A stretch of DNA of 64,000 nucleotides from Unio delphinus. Taxonomy: Eukaryota; Mollusca; Bivalvia; Unionida; Unionidae. Location: contig JAQISU010000115.1 in assembly GCA_029339505.1 (NCBI GenBank), positions 10,677,001 to 10,741,000 of the forward strand. The letters are read 5' to 3'. Below the pieces are notes generated by a model, which did not search any database, was not told the DNA's origin, and saw only the letters and a program-made list of their open reading frames with translations. A program made the translations under genes and the position numbers. This document shows, in pieces, positions 46,783-61,700 of this stretch. Every line of letters begins with the position of its first letter. Within the stretch, counting starts at the first letter, position 1.

Positions 46783-49700
46783 CTACCTACCTACATACAT
46801 ACCTACCTACTTGGATACTGTATTATTTTGATCCAGACACAAGTAATGTACCATGATGACCACTGATGACAAACCAAGCTCAAGTATTGTATGATAAGAC
46901 TTCTATCAAGAAAAACTGAGAAGATGAGCTTTCAAATGAGTTAAAAGATTTTCCTGTTGATCCAAACTTTAGACAAGGTGAATTACTGTATATATCATGA
47001 ATTTATTTTGCATCATGGAAGCACGCAGAATTTATGACAAATGCCTAAAGTTTACATAAAAATAAATAAACTTAAATTTATTGATCTAAATGTGTTCCTC
47101 TTTTAAAATTATAGTTTATTCATAAAAACTCTATAAAATAAAAATGCTTCTTAACCCAACATACTTAAGTATGCTATTTAAATAGATCATTCTGTTTTGC
47201 AGACTGTATTTGACAAGCTGCTGTCTAGTAGCATTATTTGATATGTATTAACCATGCAAAGGCATATGTATTCAAGCCTAATAATATCATATCAACATGC
47301 AATATTTTAAATGGTTATCGTATATACTTTATCTTCCCCTACTTGCATATTCATAGCCATCCCAAGACATACACACCAACTTCAAAAGTTTTGCATATCT
47401 ACAAACCATCACAAGCCATATACATCCAAAGACTTTGCATTTTTAAAATGAGATGTACAAATCACAACTTTTCACGATCACCATCACCTGAACAAAGCCA
47501 ACCCAACTATCTGAAATGCCTAAAATCTATATTTTACTGTAGTAAATATGACAGAGACAGCCTTTGAATACTTCATCAGCATACCTCAAACACTCTGGTT
47601 CACTGATTTGAAAGCATAAAATGGAAGCCAACCAATGAGGCAGAGCTAAGCTGAAGAAGGGAGATAATAATGCAGTATTTCAAAATGCCAATTAAGAGTT
47701 GACAGAAGCTGGTTTCTAATAATTTAAAGCAGGTTATGAAGATATGGAACCCTACTTACAAGTATTGGTACTAAAGTAAGATTATTAAATGATATTTTCC
47801 CTTAGCTTGAAAAAGGTGGCATATATGACTCAGGTAAACCCCTCTCCTGAGGATAGTTTGCAGAAAGGTACAACAAATCTGACCTCTGCAGTGTCCGTTA
47901 TTAAAGAAATATGATATAAGGATAGTTAGGAATTTTAATCTTAAGTGAGAATTTGATCATGATTTGCTGGATTTGAGATACCAGAGGAGACTTACATTTT
48001 TTTCATGCTTTTGTAAACACAAAATCTGAGATACCAGCAGTCTACATTTCATCATTTTTTTCATGCTTTTGTAAATAAAATATTTGAGATACCAGGAGTC
48101 TACATTTCATCATTTTTTTCATGCTTTTGTAAATACAAAATTTGAGATACCAGGAGTCTACATTTCATCATTTTTTCTTCATGCTTTTGTAAATACAAAA
48201 TTTGAGATACCAGAGGAGTCTACATTTCATCTTTTTTTTTCATGCTTTTGTAAATACAAGATTTGAGATACCAGGAATCTACATTTTATCATTTTTTTCT
48301 CTCATGCTTTAGTAAATACAAAACTTGAGATACCAGGAGTCTGCATTTCATCATTTTTTCATGCTTTTGTAAATATAAAATTTGAGATACCAGAGGAATC
48401 TACATTTCATCATTTGTTTCATGCTTTTGTAAATACAAGTTGTTAGAGCTCTCGAGTCAGCTGTTTACATGTTGGCTAATGATTTTCCATATAATATTCC
48501 TTACCAATTTAAAACAGAAGAAAGAATGTAATCTAGAGAATATACAGCATTTACATTTTTCTCTTACTCTAATGGTGACCTTAATTAGGAAACAGAAGGA
48601 AACTGAAGCTGTCATTGACATAACTTCTGCAAGATGGCATGATAAATCAATGGTTCAAACCAGATTTTTCTGACAACCTGTCTAGTCTTAGTATTTCAAA
48701 AAGCTTGCAAATATATGGAACATGTTGACTTACATTGAATATGAATATTTTGAACTATGAAGAATATGTTCCCATCTTGTCAGTTTTACTGACAGTAATT
48801 AATACTACAGTTGTATATAACATCCATAAAGCTCTAATATGATGGTTTTTATAATAGGTATAATCCCACACAAAGATCTAATGGAGAAAAAATACAAACG
48901 GCATAAAAATTAAACAACATGTGTTAATATATATGCTACCTGTCCTCCAAGCTCACACCAAAGTTAATCCCCAAAAGTATGTTAATCTTGTTATAATATG
49001 ATATATAGTAATATAAGTAATGTGTTAATAATTGTATAACATTATGTCCAGGTCACGAAATTTCAAGCCAGACTAATGCTAATCCTGTTAAATCCCCACT
49101 AACATAGAAAGATTTGGGAAATAAGCTTTACATAAATAAATATATATACTTTAGGGTTGACTTAATGGAGTTTGTATGCACTCAATACTTGCAAAATGCA
49201 TCACAATAAAATATTTTAATATGTGCACAATTCAGCCAGATTGAACAGAACAATTTTGCTAAAGGCTGATCGAAGAATGGAATGATAGCAAGAATAAAAC
49301 AGCAGAATTCCAGTGAAATAAAATCCATGTCTATCATTTCATTAGTAATGGATTTTTGTCCCATTAACAACTCTATCTTTTCTTTGTTTTTATTGCATAC
49401 ACATACATATACTTACTTAAAAAAACAAACCAACCAAGTAATTATTTTGTTTGCACTAATTCTCACATGTACACATTATCCATATTGTACAGTATATTCA
49501 TATATGAAAACAGCTCAATATTGGGCACCTGTAATAAAATTAAAAACAGTATATGGCATATGCGGCCTAAACTTGTTTCATACTGTTACGGCTATTGGAT
49601 TTAAATTATTTATTTTTAAATGTTAAATCTAAATTTGTCATTTTGCTTTTAAAATGAATTGATTGGGAAATTTTTTTCTAGAAAGTTCAGGCTGACCATT

Positions 49701-52700
49701 CTCTAATTGTAAACAAGTTTTGACCTTGGCTTGGTTACTTCATTATCTGACCTTGCTTCAGATTGATAAACAGGCCTCTAAAACTATTGGTTAATTTCAA
49801 GGACATTTTTATTTTTAGTTCTGGGGGGTAGTAAATATCTAGAGTACATGATTTTTAGTGAAGGCAGTCTCTTTCTGTGACCTTCCATGAACCTCTATCA
49901 ATTTCTAGAAAATCATGTGATCACTTGTTTACATTAGAAAAGGGTATTTTAATCAGTGTACTGGAAGAGAGGTTCAGTAGAATCTCTGGGCTGTAAAGTT
50001 AATAGTTGTGTTTGAGTTATAATCATCTTGTTCTGGACTTTATGTCAATTCATTGAAGAAAGAAGAATTATTCTATTTATTTGGAAAAAGGACATGTGTT
50101 TCATAATTTCATCTGGATGATATTAAAACAAAAACTGCATCACGTGACATTGTCAGCCATTTTGGATTACATCATCAAGATTCGAACCTGGAACTATTAG
50201 AACATTTATTTATCAGGACTTGCAATTCTATTAGTGGATTATTTTGTGAATTCTATATTTGTTGGATTTGATTCTCTAAAACCGTAAGTTTATTTATTTT
50301 AATGAAAATAATTGTACTTAATAAAAATCATTGTTCAAGTTATACAAGCTTGTTAGTTTTCACTCTTTCTGTGTTGCTGCTTATTCGAGCCTAAGCACGT
50401 AACATAGAATTGGTGGCTATCATCTCGGGATTGAGATTGAGATTGAGATTTAAATAAACTGGAATTTAAATTTGAATTTCCCCTAGTTTTTGAAAAATTT
50501 AAATCTTTAGTGAGACTAACACGCTTGTATCAGAATGACATCTAAGGTAGAAATATTTCTTTCTAATCCTACCCAGGAGCAATTAGATCTTTTCAAAAAA
50601 GATGAGTTGGTTCAACTTGCCAAAAAATACGATCTTTCCGAAGTGAAGGCTTCTTTAACGAAACAAGATATCAAAAAGATTTTGGTCCAGTATTTGGTAG
50701 AACAGGATCTTTTGGAACAAAGTGCTTTGATTCCAGTCAGTAAGTCTGCATCAGACTCTGACATTAAACTAAAGGAATTAGAATTAAAATTCCAGATGGA
50801 GTTAGAGTTGAAGAAGCTGGAATTTCAGGAAAGGGAGAATGAAAAGCAATTACAATATAAAAGAGAGGAGAAAGAGAAGCGAATTGAATTACAAAAAGAG
50901 CAGATGCTGATTGATAGAGAAAAAGAGGAGAGAGAGAGACAAGAAATGGAGAAAGAAAGACAATTACAATCTGAATTAGAGTTTAAGAAACTGGAATTAC
51001 AGGAAAAGTTACAAGAAAAACAAATTGAACAAGAGAGAGAGAAGGAAGAAAGGGAATATCAGTGTAAAATGAAAGAATTAAAGCTGGCAAGTGAGAATCA
51101 CCATCATACTTCAAATCAAAATTTTGATCTATCAAGGAATATTAGATTAGTGCCCCCTTTCAAAGAAAAATAAATAGACAAATATTTCATTCTTTTTGAA
51201 AAAGTTGCAGAAAATTTAAAGTAGCCAAGAGAGAATTGGACTCAGTTACTACAATGTGTAATTACTGGTAAGGCTAGTGAGATTTACGCTTCACTGTCTG
51301 TTCATCAAAGTAATGACTATGATGTAGTTAAAGAATGCATTTTAAGAGGTTATGAGTTAGTTCCTGAAGCTTATAGGCAAAAATTTAGAAATTACAGAAA
51401 AGAAGCTGGACAAACTCATGTCAAATTTGCTAGACAAAAAGAGCAGTTGTTTGATAGATGGTGTTTAGCCAAGAAAGTTGAGCAAGATTATCAAAATCTG
51501 AAGAAAATTATATTAATTGAAGAGTTCAAAAACTGTGTCCATAATGATGTTAAAACTTATCTTGATGAGCATCAGATTGAAACCTTGGAAAATGCTGCTC
51601 GAGCTGCTGACGAATATTCTTTGACACATAAAGTTCCTTTTGTTAACAAGACTTCTACTCAACAATTTTCTGGCAGAAAAGTATTTCCGCCTAATTCAAG
51701 CCCTTCTAAAACTCAAACTAACACAACTTTCAAAAGTCAGACTTCAGAGAAGTTTGATTCTAGATCCTTGTCTCTTCCGACGTGTAACTTTTGCAAGAAA
51801 AAAGGACACGTTGTTTCTGATTGCTACAAATTGAAAAATAGGCATCAGAATCAAGATAGACTTCTTCCAAATGCTCTTATTTCCAAGAGGTCAAGGTCAC
51901 AGTCAGGTATTGAAAGCAATACATTTGTTGGGTCTAATAAACCCCGGTCTGATTTTATTATGGAGAATTATGAACCATTCATATCGAAGGGTTCTATATA
52001 ACTCTTGGGTGATTTGGCCAATCCCACCCCTATTAAAATTTTAAGGGACACAGGAGCTTCTCAAAGTCTTTTATTATCAGGTACTTTGCCTTTTTCTGAG
52101 AAGTCTTCTTCTAATGAAAGTGTTCTTATTCAGGGAGTAGAGTGCGGCTTTGTTAATGTTCCTCTCCATTGTGTAAATTTGTCGTCAGACTTAGTGTCAG
52201 GACCTGTGACAATCGGAACAGTCTCGGTTTTACCCGTAGAGGGGATTTATTTATTGCTAGGCAACGACTTAGCTGGAAACAAGGTTGTGGTTAATCCACT
52301 TGTAACTGACAAGCCTAATTTGGATCAGAAAGTTGATCCAATTGAAAAAGAAATCCCTGATATATTTCAAGCTTGTACAGTTACCAGAGCTATGGCAAAG
52401 AAAGCTCTTGAGAATGAAGTTGAAAAGGGCAGTATTCCCTTATCTGACACTTGCGTGTTTCAGGCTTATGTTATTGAGGGCAGTATTCCCTTATCTGACA
52501 TCTGTGTGGGTCAGGCTTATGTTATTGAGGGCAGTATTCCCTTACCTGACACCTACATGGGTCAGGTTTATGTTGTTGAGGGCAGTATTCCCTTATCTGA
52601 CACTTGTATAGGTCAGGCTTTTGACGAGGTCACTTTTACTTCTTGTTTGGATCAATCAGAAGGTATTGATCATAGTGATCCTCTTTTAACAACTCATTCT

Positions 52701-55700
52701 CTTTATTCTAATCAGGGTGATGATCTTGAGAATGATGTTACAGAAGGCAGCATTCCTTCAACTGACACTTGTATAGGTCAGGTTTTTGATGAGGTCACTT
52801 TTATTCTTGGTTTAGATCAATCAGAAGGTATTGATCATAGTGATCCTCTTTTAATAACTCATTCTCTTAATCAGGGTGATAAACGACAGTCACTTGTCGT
52901 CGAACAGGAAAAAGATCCTGAGATCTCCTGTTTGTTTCAAAGGGTCATAAATGAGACTGAAGTTACTGAAGTTCCTGTCTGTTATTTCATCAAAAATGGA
53001 ATTCTTATGAGAAAATGGAGACCTCCCGAGATACCTGCTGGTGATGAGTGGTCAGTGAACTATCAAATAGTAGTTCCAAAACCTTACAGACAGGAAATAC
53101 TTGATCTGGCCCATGAAACTCCTTTGGCTGGTCATTTAGGGATTAATAAAACTTATCACAAGATCTTGACTCACTTCTATTGGCCAAAAATCAAAAGTGA
53201 TGTTGTCAAATACTGTAGATCTTGTCATACTTGTCAAATGGTAGGAAAACGCAATCAGAAGATACCTAAGGCTCATCTGCAACCTATTCCTGCATTTGAC
53301 GTATCATTTAGTAGAATTATGGTAGATTGTGTAGATCCTTTACCCAAGACCAAGTCAAGTAAGCAATTAAAGTTAAAAATGAAACTATGGTTTGAAAGAA
53401 ATACAAGGGAGAGAACGTTTGAGTCTGATAATGGAGTTGTGTTACTCTTGTTCATTCTTCTTACTTTTCTTCAAATTAGATATTACGGCCCTTACAAAGT
53501 TAAGAAGAAAATGAATTAGTTAAATTAGAGTATTAGTGCTCCTGGGATCTAAATAAATTATAGGAGTACCAGTATATTGAAAGAGATAGCCATGTTAAAT
53601 ATGTAATTAATTTAGTTGTACCTGTCCCACTCAATGAAGGAATATCATCAGATTCTACTGATATTGGAGCGACGAATTGTTGGAATTCAGAAATTATGAA
53701 AAAATCTAGACCAGAAACTTTCACATTTGTAAGTGCAAGAAAGAAAATAACTGAAAGTTATTATTATTATTTGAGCACTTATGTCCAGATATTCTTACAA
53801 GGACAAACTTTTCATGACGTTGAAATTGAAAATTCCAAACAGCATCTATGCAGGATGAGTCTACTCAAACAGGAATAGGTACTTGAAAAAGGAAATTCAA
53901 TATTTGCTGGAGAATGATTTTATTAAGCCCAGTAAAAGTGATTGGAGTTCACCATGCATACTTGTTTCAAACCCAGATAAAACTTTCCGTATGTGCACTG
54001 TTTAAAGGAAGGTGAACAGAGTGACAAAAACAGATTCATTCCCATTACCAAGAATTGACAATTGTATTGATAAAATTGGGAATGCCAAGTATGTCACCAA
54101 AATTTGACCTTCTGAAAGGATTTTGGCAGATTCCACTACGGAAAGAGCAAAGGAATACTCGACAATGTGACTCCAGGAGGACTCTACCAATATAAAAAAA
54201 AAAGTCCATTTCAACGTCTCATAAAAATGATCATCACTGGTCTAGAAAATTGTGATGTCATTATCTACAACGACACCTGGAGAGAACATCTAGCAACAAT
54301 TTGAAAATTCTTTGACAGACTCACTGATGCGTGTCTGACTGTTAATTTATTTCTGCCTTGTAGAGTGGCTTTCTTAGGACATTTTGTGGGACATGGACAA
54401 GTTTAAAGGTTGAGGCTATTTCTAGATACTATAATTTGCAGGCGCTCTTGCCCGTGTATAACAATTTATTATACTGTGTAAATTATACTAGTTCTTTTAA
54501 TTTCAGATGTAAATTGGTTTGTGATAAAAAGAAAGTTTTATCATATAAACCTTTCTTTTTATTTTATGGGGGAAGGTGTTACAGCTATTGGATTAAAATT
54601 ATTTATTTTTAAATGTTAAATCCAAATTTGTCATTTTGCTTTTAAAATAAATTGATTGGGAAATTTTTTCTAGAAAGTTCAGGCTGACCATTCTCTAACT
54701 GTAAACAAGTTTTGACCTTGGCTTGGTTACTTCATTATCTGACCTTGCTTCAGATTGATAAACAGGCCTCTAAAACTATTGGTTAATTTCAAGGACAACA
54801 TTTTTATTTTTAGTTCTGGGGGGTAGTAAATATCTAGAGTACATGATTTTTAGTGAAGGCAGTCTCTTTCTGTGACCTTCCATGAACCTCTATCAATTTC
54901 TAGAAAATCACGTGATCACTTGTTTACATTAGAAAAGGGTATTTTAATCAGTGTACTGGAAGAGAGGTTCAGTAGAATCTCTGGGCTGTAAAGCTAATAG
55001 TTGTGTTTGAGTTAGAATGATCTTGTTCTGGACTTTATGTCAATTCATTGAAGAAAGAAGAATTATTCTATTTATTTGGAAAAAGGACATGTGTTTCATA
55101 ATTTCATCTGGATGATATTAAAACAAGAACTGCATCATGTGACATTGTCAGCCATTTTGGATTACATTGTCAAGATTCGAACCTGGAACTATTAGAACAT
55201 TTATTTATCAGGACTTGCAATTCTATTAGTGGATTATTTTGTGAATTCTATATTTGTTGGATTTGATTATCTAAAACCGTAAGTTAATTGTACTTAATAA
55301 AAATCATTGTTCAAGTTATACAAGCTTGTTAGTTTTCACTCTTTCTGTGTTGCTTCTTATTCGAGCCTAAGCACGTAACAATACTAAATGCTTGACAGCA
55401 TTGACTTTGACTTGGCATAAAAGTAGAGAACAAAACAAAAGAAATTAGAACATACCTTTGGTATCACTAAATACAGTTGTGATGCCAGCTTGATTCCTGC
55501 ATTTGACAGACACATAGTATGTTGTATTATGCTCCAGAATTCCACTAAGATTAGAATTTATCCCAGTTGGATTGATGCCTGTAGAGATGAATGACTGTAG
55601 TTCACTTCCCCCAGGAGTGGAGCCTATTGCCCAGAAGTATTCCTACAATTCAATTATGTAGTAAAATTATTCAGGAGAAATGTATCAATGGGAAAACATA

Positions 55701-58700
55701 CAATAGTAATGATTCATTTTCGAGAAATTCAAGATGAAATCTATTCAATGTAATGCTGAACCCTTTCTGATAAGATTCTTATGATGTTTTGTTTCATATT
55801 TCTTTGCAGAAAAATGAGTTTGTGTGTGATTAGGATTTTTTAAAGTAGCTTTAACAATTTTTCAGTCATATCACTACAATATCTTAAGTGAGGCAGTTTA
55901 TAGTGATGTCTAGGATTGGGGCATCATGCCACAGACATGTAGCATGATGTCCCACCCAGTCACATTATCCTGACACCAGGCCGAGCAGTCCTACCATGAA
56001 CCTCTTAATGCTGAGCACCAAGCAAGGCAGCTGTTAGAACAATTTTTGTAAGTCATTGGTACGACTCGGTTGGTGATCAAACCCATGACCTCTCGCTTCC
56101 GTAGTGGACGGTCTAATCATTAGGCCACTGGAGTTAAAGATGAAAACATACATCCAAATCTTCTATTTGCAAAATTTAAATTACATCAACAATCCATGTA
56201 ACTAGATGATATAATTTTAACCTTAGATGCTTCTGCATAAGTTTAACCTCAATTATATTCACATGGCATAAAACCCAATTCTGATAGATCACAGATATAA
56301 GTGGAAATCATACGCTTCATCTTAATGTAAAACAGATGCAAAGAAATACTTATCAAAGCAAGCATGCACCTGTTAGATAACAAATTTACTTAAAAATTCC
56401 AAAATTTATATCACATCTAATTAATTTATCACCTGTTATATAAAAAAATGATATATGATTAAATGAATCATCTGACTAAATGGTTTTCAATAAAGTTTGA
56501 TACAACGATCAATAGATAAATGGACAAATAAATGGATAAATCCAAACCAAACAAAAATCAACACCCTTCCAATTTAAGAGTAGTATTAATATTTTTAATT
56601 TTCAACATATACAAACTTAACTAACCTCTACATCACTCTGGTTATCTCGACATAGCCAGACAGACTTTATGGTGTCATTTGAACTCTGAAAGTGGGTGGG
56701 TGTAAACTCTCCCTGTCTGACATCAATGTACAGCATGACATCAGGATCAAAGATAGGTGGAGTCAGATCAACATAAAACCCATTGGATGATGCTGTTGCT
56801 GTGGCTCCCGATCCAAGTACAGCTCGTACTGTGAAGGTAAATGTTTATAAAAAAAAAACTAGAAATGTATTCAAGGAACACAAATGGTTTGCATCTAAAA
56901 GTATCATGTCTGAAAGCTTGTCTTAATAGAAAACCTAAATGGGAATATGCACTATTGAATGTTCAAAGGATAGACACTTGTAACAATGTATTCCATCATC
57001 ACATGAAGAGTTGGGCACAAAACATGAATCCATCAGTGGTCTAAAAGTGGTTAGGGTGCCCACCCTGGATGCGGGAGGTCACATGTTTAAATCCTGGCTG
57101 AGTCATGCCAAGTATTTTTACAAGTTTTACTAGCAGCTGTATACATGCCTGAATAGTTTTTGAGATACGAGAAAATGTAAAATACTGTTCACACATGGCT
57201 TATAATGCATGTCAGATGGAAAACCATAACATAAGCAAACTTGGTCTTTCCCTCTACCTCTTGACCTATTAACCCCATGTTGTTTTTAAGGCTGTGAAGC
57301 CTGTCACAAGGATTGATTCTAATGTACATAATAATTCCCCCTACCTCTGGCCCTATTAACTCCAGGTTGTTTTTAAGCCTGTGTAGCCCGTCACAAGGAT
57401 TGCAACTAATGGAGTACTTCCCACTACCTCTTGACAGATTTCTGCAATGCATTCTAAAACTAACTAGAGTGCACAGTCAAGAAAGAAAACTCAACCTCAT
57501 AATTTGTAAATTTGTAGCAAATCACTTTAAACCCAATGTTACAAACACATATCCTATACACATTTAGAAAACATGAATGAAATATTTCATACATGATCGA
57601 AACTGACAAATATTAATGTCTTACCAGTAATATAATATATAGCTGGCACAATATCAGTTCCATTCTCTGTATCTACATTTTTTTCTGGCTCAAGAAAGAG
57701 ATCTTTCAAAGTAAAATGCAGTAGGGTGTCAGTGTTGCCGTCACAAGCGGGATCACACACATAATGGGAACATGTATCTGAGCAAGGAAGGCATGGAGAC
57801 AATATCTGAAATAAGTTTAAATTATACATAAATAAATTCAATTATTAACATTTAGATTAGACTAAAAGTTTTAAATGCTAAACAATGATGAAAGTTAACT
57901 CCTCATTTACTAGACTTACCAAAGTAGAAAATCAAGAACTATTCTGCATACACATATATTACGCATATAGGTTTACCATAATTTAAACAAATCCAGTCAG
58001 TCACACAATGTTTCAATTAGGAATGGCAAGTAAATTCTTCAATATTAATAAAACTCGCATCCACAATTTACTGCAGCCTTGACATATGCCAATAATCTAC
58101 ATTATAAGTCATTTATAAGTGCAAATGGTATTGAAAACCTATTACCTTTACCCTTAAAAGGCACTGCATTGATGTGTTTCTCCATTAAAAAATAGAAAAC
58201 TGACCAATTTTATATAATATGTTATATGAATAAAGACTCATAAAATATACAGATATATGTAGCTAACCTCCTTAAAGTCTGCAAAATCAACCAAGCCATT
58301 TTGGGTCCCAATGCCAGCTTCATATCGTACAATTGCATTAGTTCCTCCACGGAAAGGTTTTCCATTGCGACACAAAGCCCCAACTTCTGGTGGAAGAATG
58401 AGATCACTAAAAGAGGCCCTGACAATCCATGTCTTGAATAAATCATCCAATTCTGGCAAGAAATTGTCTTTATTCCATACATGCAGGAGAAGCTTGGTGT
58501 CAGTAGTAAATTGAGGAATTCCACACAACTGGCTTAATTTCTGGCCATCAGTATACACATACAGACACCATGATGCCTGAAGTTAAATATTTATACAGAA
58601 CTTATATTAAATGTGATTTAAGTACAAATGACAAATTCGCGAAGTATGTCTTCTAAAACAGATAAAAGATTAGAGGAATTTTTGTAAAACTCCCATTTCA

Positions 58701-61700
58701 TTTTCAAGCTGAAGAAACATAGAAGACAACTTCAAAAGATGATTCAAAACACATTTTCTCATCAAATAAGTGTATAAATAAATAAATAAATAAATAAGTC
58801 TGACTTCTCTTAACTCAATATCCCCCTCATCCCTGCATTCCATGTTTATACATCAGGAGGTGGTAACCTACTATGAGCTTTGTGACATAAGCATCACATA
58901 TTATATACCAAAAGTGGTGACATTAGATAAAGGATGAAAAATGTAGTCTTATATTGACACCAATGTACATTTTCTACTCTCACTAAAAAATACAGCAGAA
59001 AAAACATTTGAGACCAGATCTTGTCAAGCCAAAAAATTTCGAAACTAGAGATTTTTTTTATGAAAGTTACACTTTTTGGTCTCAGACTATAAAGCAGGTT
59101 ATTCAGATCAACCGCTACAAAAGATAGGATAAGTTAAAGATTTGAAAAAAGGTGACCAGGTACAAAAATATTGCAGATCCAATAAACTAAAAAAAAAAAT
59201 AAAGACGTAAATGTTTCACCATCCAAGTCAAAACAGTCTATGAAAAACAATCTTTGTTACACCTAAGCATTTGGCTAAATGAAAATCTCATGGAAACAAG
59301 TATTAGGAACGCAATCAGAAACAAAACCCCAAAATGTGTTTCCAAACCTCATTTCAGATTCAAATCAAAATAATCTCCAGGGAAAAATCAATTAAGATTA
59401 GTAATACATGCTATTGGAAAGGTGATTCATTAACTGACTTCAGACTGAAAGCAAAACACATTCTAAAATATTTATGCATGTTGACACAGAGACAAAAAAT
59501 GGTAGACAATTTTCAAATGGTACTAATGCAAGAAACAAATCTGAAGAGATTGGGTATACAAATTAAATTGTTGCTTTACCTTAAGTTCCTCTTTTACAGT
59601 GGAAAAAGATATCTTGTACTGATGGAATTCCTCAGCAGGATTAAATGGCAACATTGTCTTTAGGGACAAGGGATAGCTGGAATCATTGTAAAATCGGCAC
59701 CAGACAACTGAATATGGCTCAGGTCCTAGCAAGTAAAATAGGTAAAGATCTAAACCAATGAACTAGAAAGATAACAATGATTATAAAAAATAAAGAACAC
59801 TTATACATTACTGAAAGTAATGAATGCCCATGCAAGATAAACCATTCAAACTCCTGATTTAGTTACTTTCTTATATAAATCTCAATAAAATTTTATTTTT
59901 TCCTCCATCTACCAATTCTGAAGGTATTGAAGAAAAGCATAACAAAGATTGCTATGGGCAACATCCACTTCAAATCATTTTGCATCAAATTTCATTTAAT
60001 TTAAATAGTAATTTCTTATAAAGATAACATTACACTGAAATCATATACATGTAAATGTATGGCCACAGATAGACATATGGCAAAGTTCAACCCTAGAAAT
60101 ACTTGATCTGAAATAATTACAACGCTTAGTGTAAAACATGTAGAACTTGATTCAATCTTAAATTGTCAGAAATAATAGATGCATTATATGTTAGATTGAT
60201 TATTTTAATCAGAATAAAATAATGGCAGAGCAGAACATTTCAAGGATATATTTCAAATAGCTTTAAAGACATTTTATTTACAAGTTTAAACTGATTTATC
60301 AATTGCGGTGTGGAAAGTTATATTAATTCAGTGCTTGATTTAAACAATTAAACCCAAGAATTAAAGTGCATCAAAAGCATGTAAAATGGAAAACAATTTT
60401 GTTTTTACACATCAAGTTGGCAGTTGTTAAAAAGTATTTATCAATATTAATAACAATATTTTTCAGCCTGATTGTGAATATATTAATTATCATTATTAAT
60501 AACAATATTTTTCAACCTGATTGTGAATATATTAATAATCAATATTAATAATATTTTTCAGCCTGATTGTGAATATATTATCATTATTAATAACTTTCAG
60601 CCTGATTGTGAATATTTTAATTCATATTTTTGAATCTTCTTCAGCTTTTACTTTGATATCTGATAATTTCATATTATTGTACACAAACCTGTATACATTT
60701 GGATTGCACATGTTCATTGTGTAACATGACTGGGAATATTGATGTTGGTATTATTGAATTTCAGCTATATCATGACACACAAACCTGTATACATTTGGAT
60801 TGCACATGTTCATTGTGTAACATGACTGGGAATATTGATGTTGGTATTATTGAATTTCAGCTATATCATGACACACAAACCTGTATATATTTGGATTCCA
60901 CATGCTCTTTGTGTCACATGACTGGGAATCTTGACATTGGTATTATTTTGTTTTAACTGTTGTTTGACTTTTTCATCCACTTTTATCCATGGAACAGTGC
61001 TTCTTGTGTCTGTGGTAGTAGCAACAGTAGTAGCGGGTGTAACTGTAGTTTGGTTTTCTCCTGTCACATGGTAGGTTAGGTTTTTATAATAAGCTTTTGC
61101 CTCTAAATATGATGAACAGTCGCATGTACAGTTGATGGGCTAAAAAGGATAACAATTCTAAAATTTCAAATCTGTAAGTGATAATTGCTTTGTAATTTGC
61201 TATTTGTGTATCTTACTTTATATATATTGCATGCAAAATAAAAATATAGAAAAACACATCTTTGTCTGAACATTAAGTTTATGAAACACATATGAAAACT
61301 TCAATTTTTCAAGGCTACAATGCTTTATGTTTGAGCTTAAAAACACATTTTACATGTAAGACACCTGGTGGTATGAAAATGTCTGTTCGTCTGTTTGCAT
61401 GTCTCTGTTTAGTATGAATTATACTTACAACAGGGGTGTTAAAGCAGCAGGAACACACGTCGGTAGTCCAGTCTGGTTCCTCCACAAAGTGGAAGGAATC
61501 TAGCAATGACATGTCTCCATCCCAAAACAGGATTTCTGTAACTGCCAAGCCGCTGCCATCAGCAGCTTTTATTGATAACTATGGCACAAGAAAATCTTTG
61601 TAAGAAAGGATTATTTTTAATTCTAGTTGTAAATTGTAAAAGTATAACAGCTTATAAACCAATATTAGAGCTCTAGATAAGACATATATTTGCATAGTTC

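Larger units (their letters stand above)
49584..55380 (+). mobile_element. Ty3/Gypsy-type LTR retrotransposon with gmr1-like gene order
   Basis: LTRs at 49584-50404 and 54577-55380, ends TGTTAC...GTAACA, flanked by a 4-bp ATAC duplication (49580-49583, 55381-55384). It lies antisense in intron 8 of the host gene. Domain order is gag, protease, integrase (zinc finger plus GPY/F end), then reverse transcriptase. The RT lies after the integrase, as in gmr1-like Gypsy elements rather than the usual Gypsy order. The integrase catalytic core and most of RT/RNase H are deleted, and there are stops in gag, so it is inactive. Confidence 0.88.

Noticed and set aside
53690..54420. RT fragment as a separate nested insertion
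   Set aside because: It lies between the GPY/F end and the polypurine tract with no new TSD or termini, and fits gmr1-like order.
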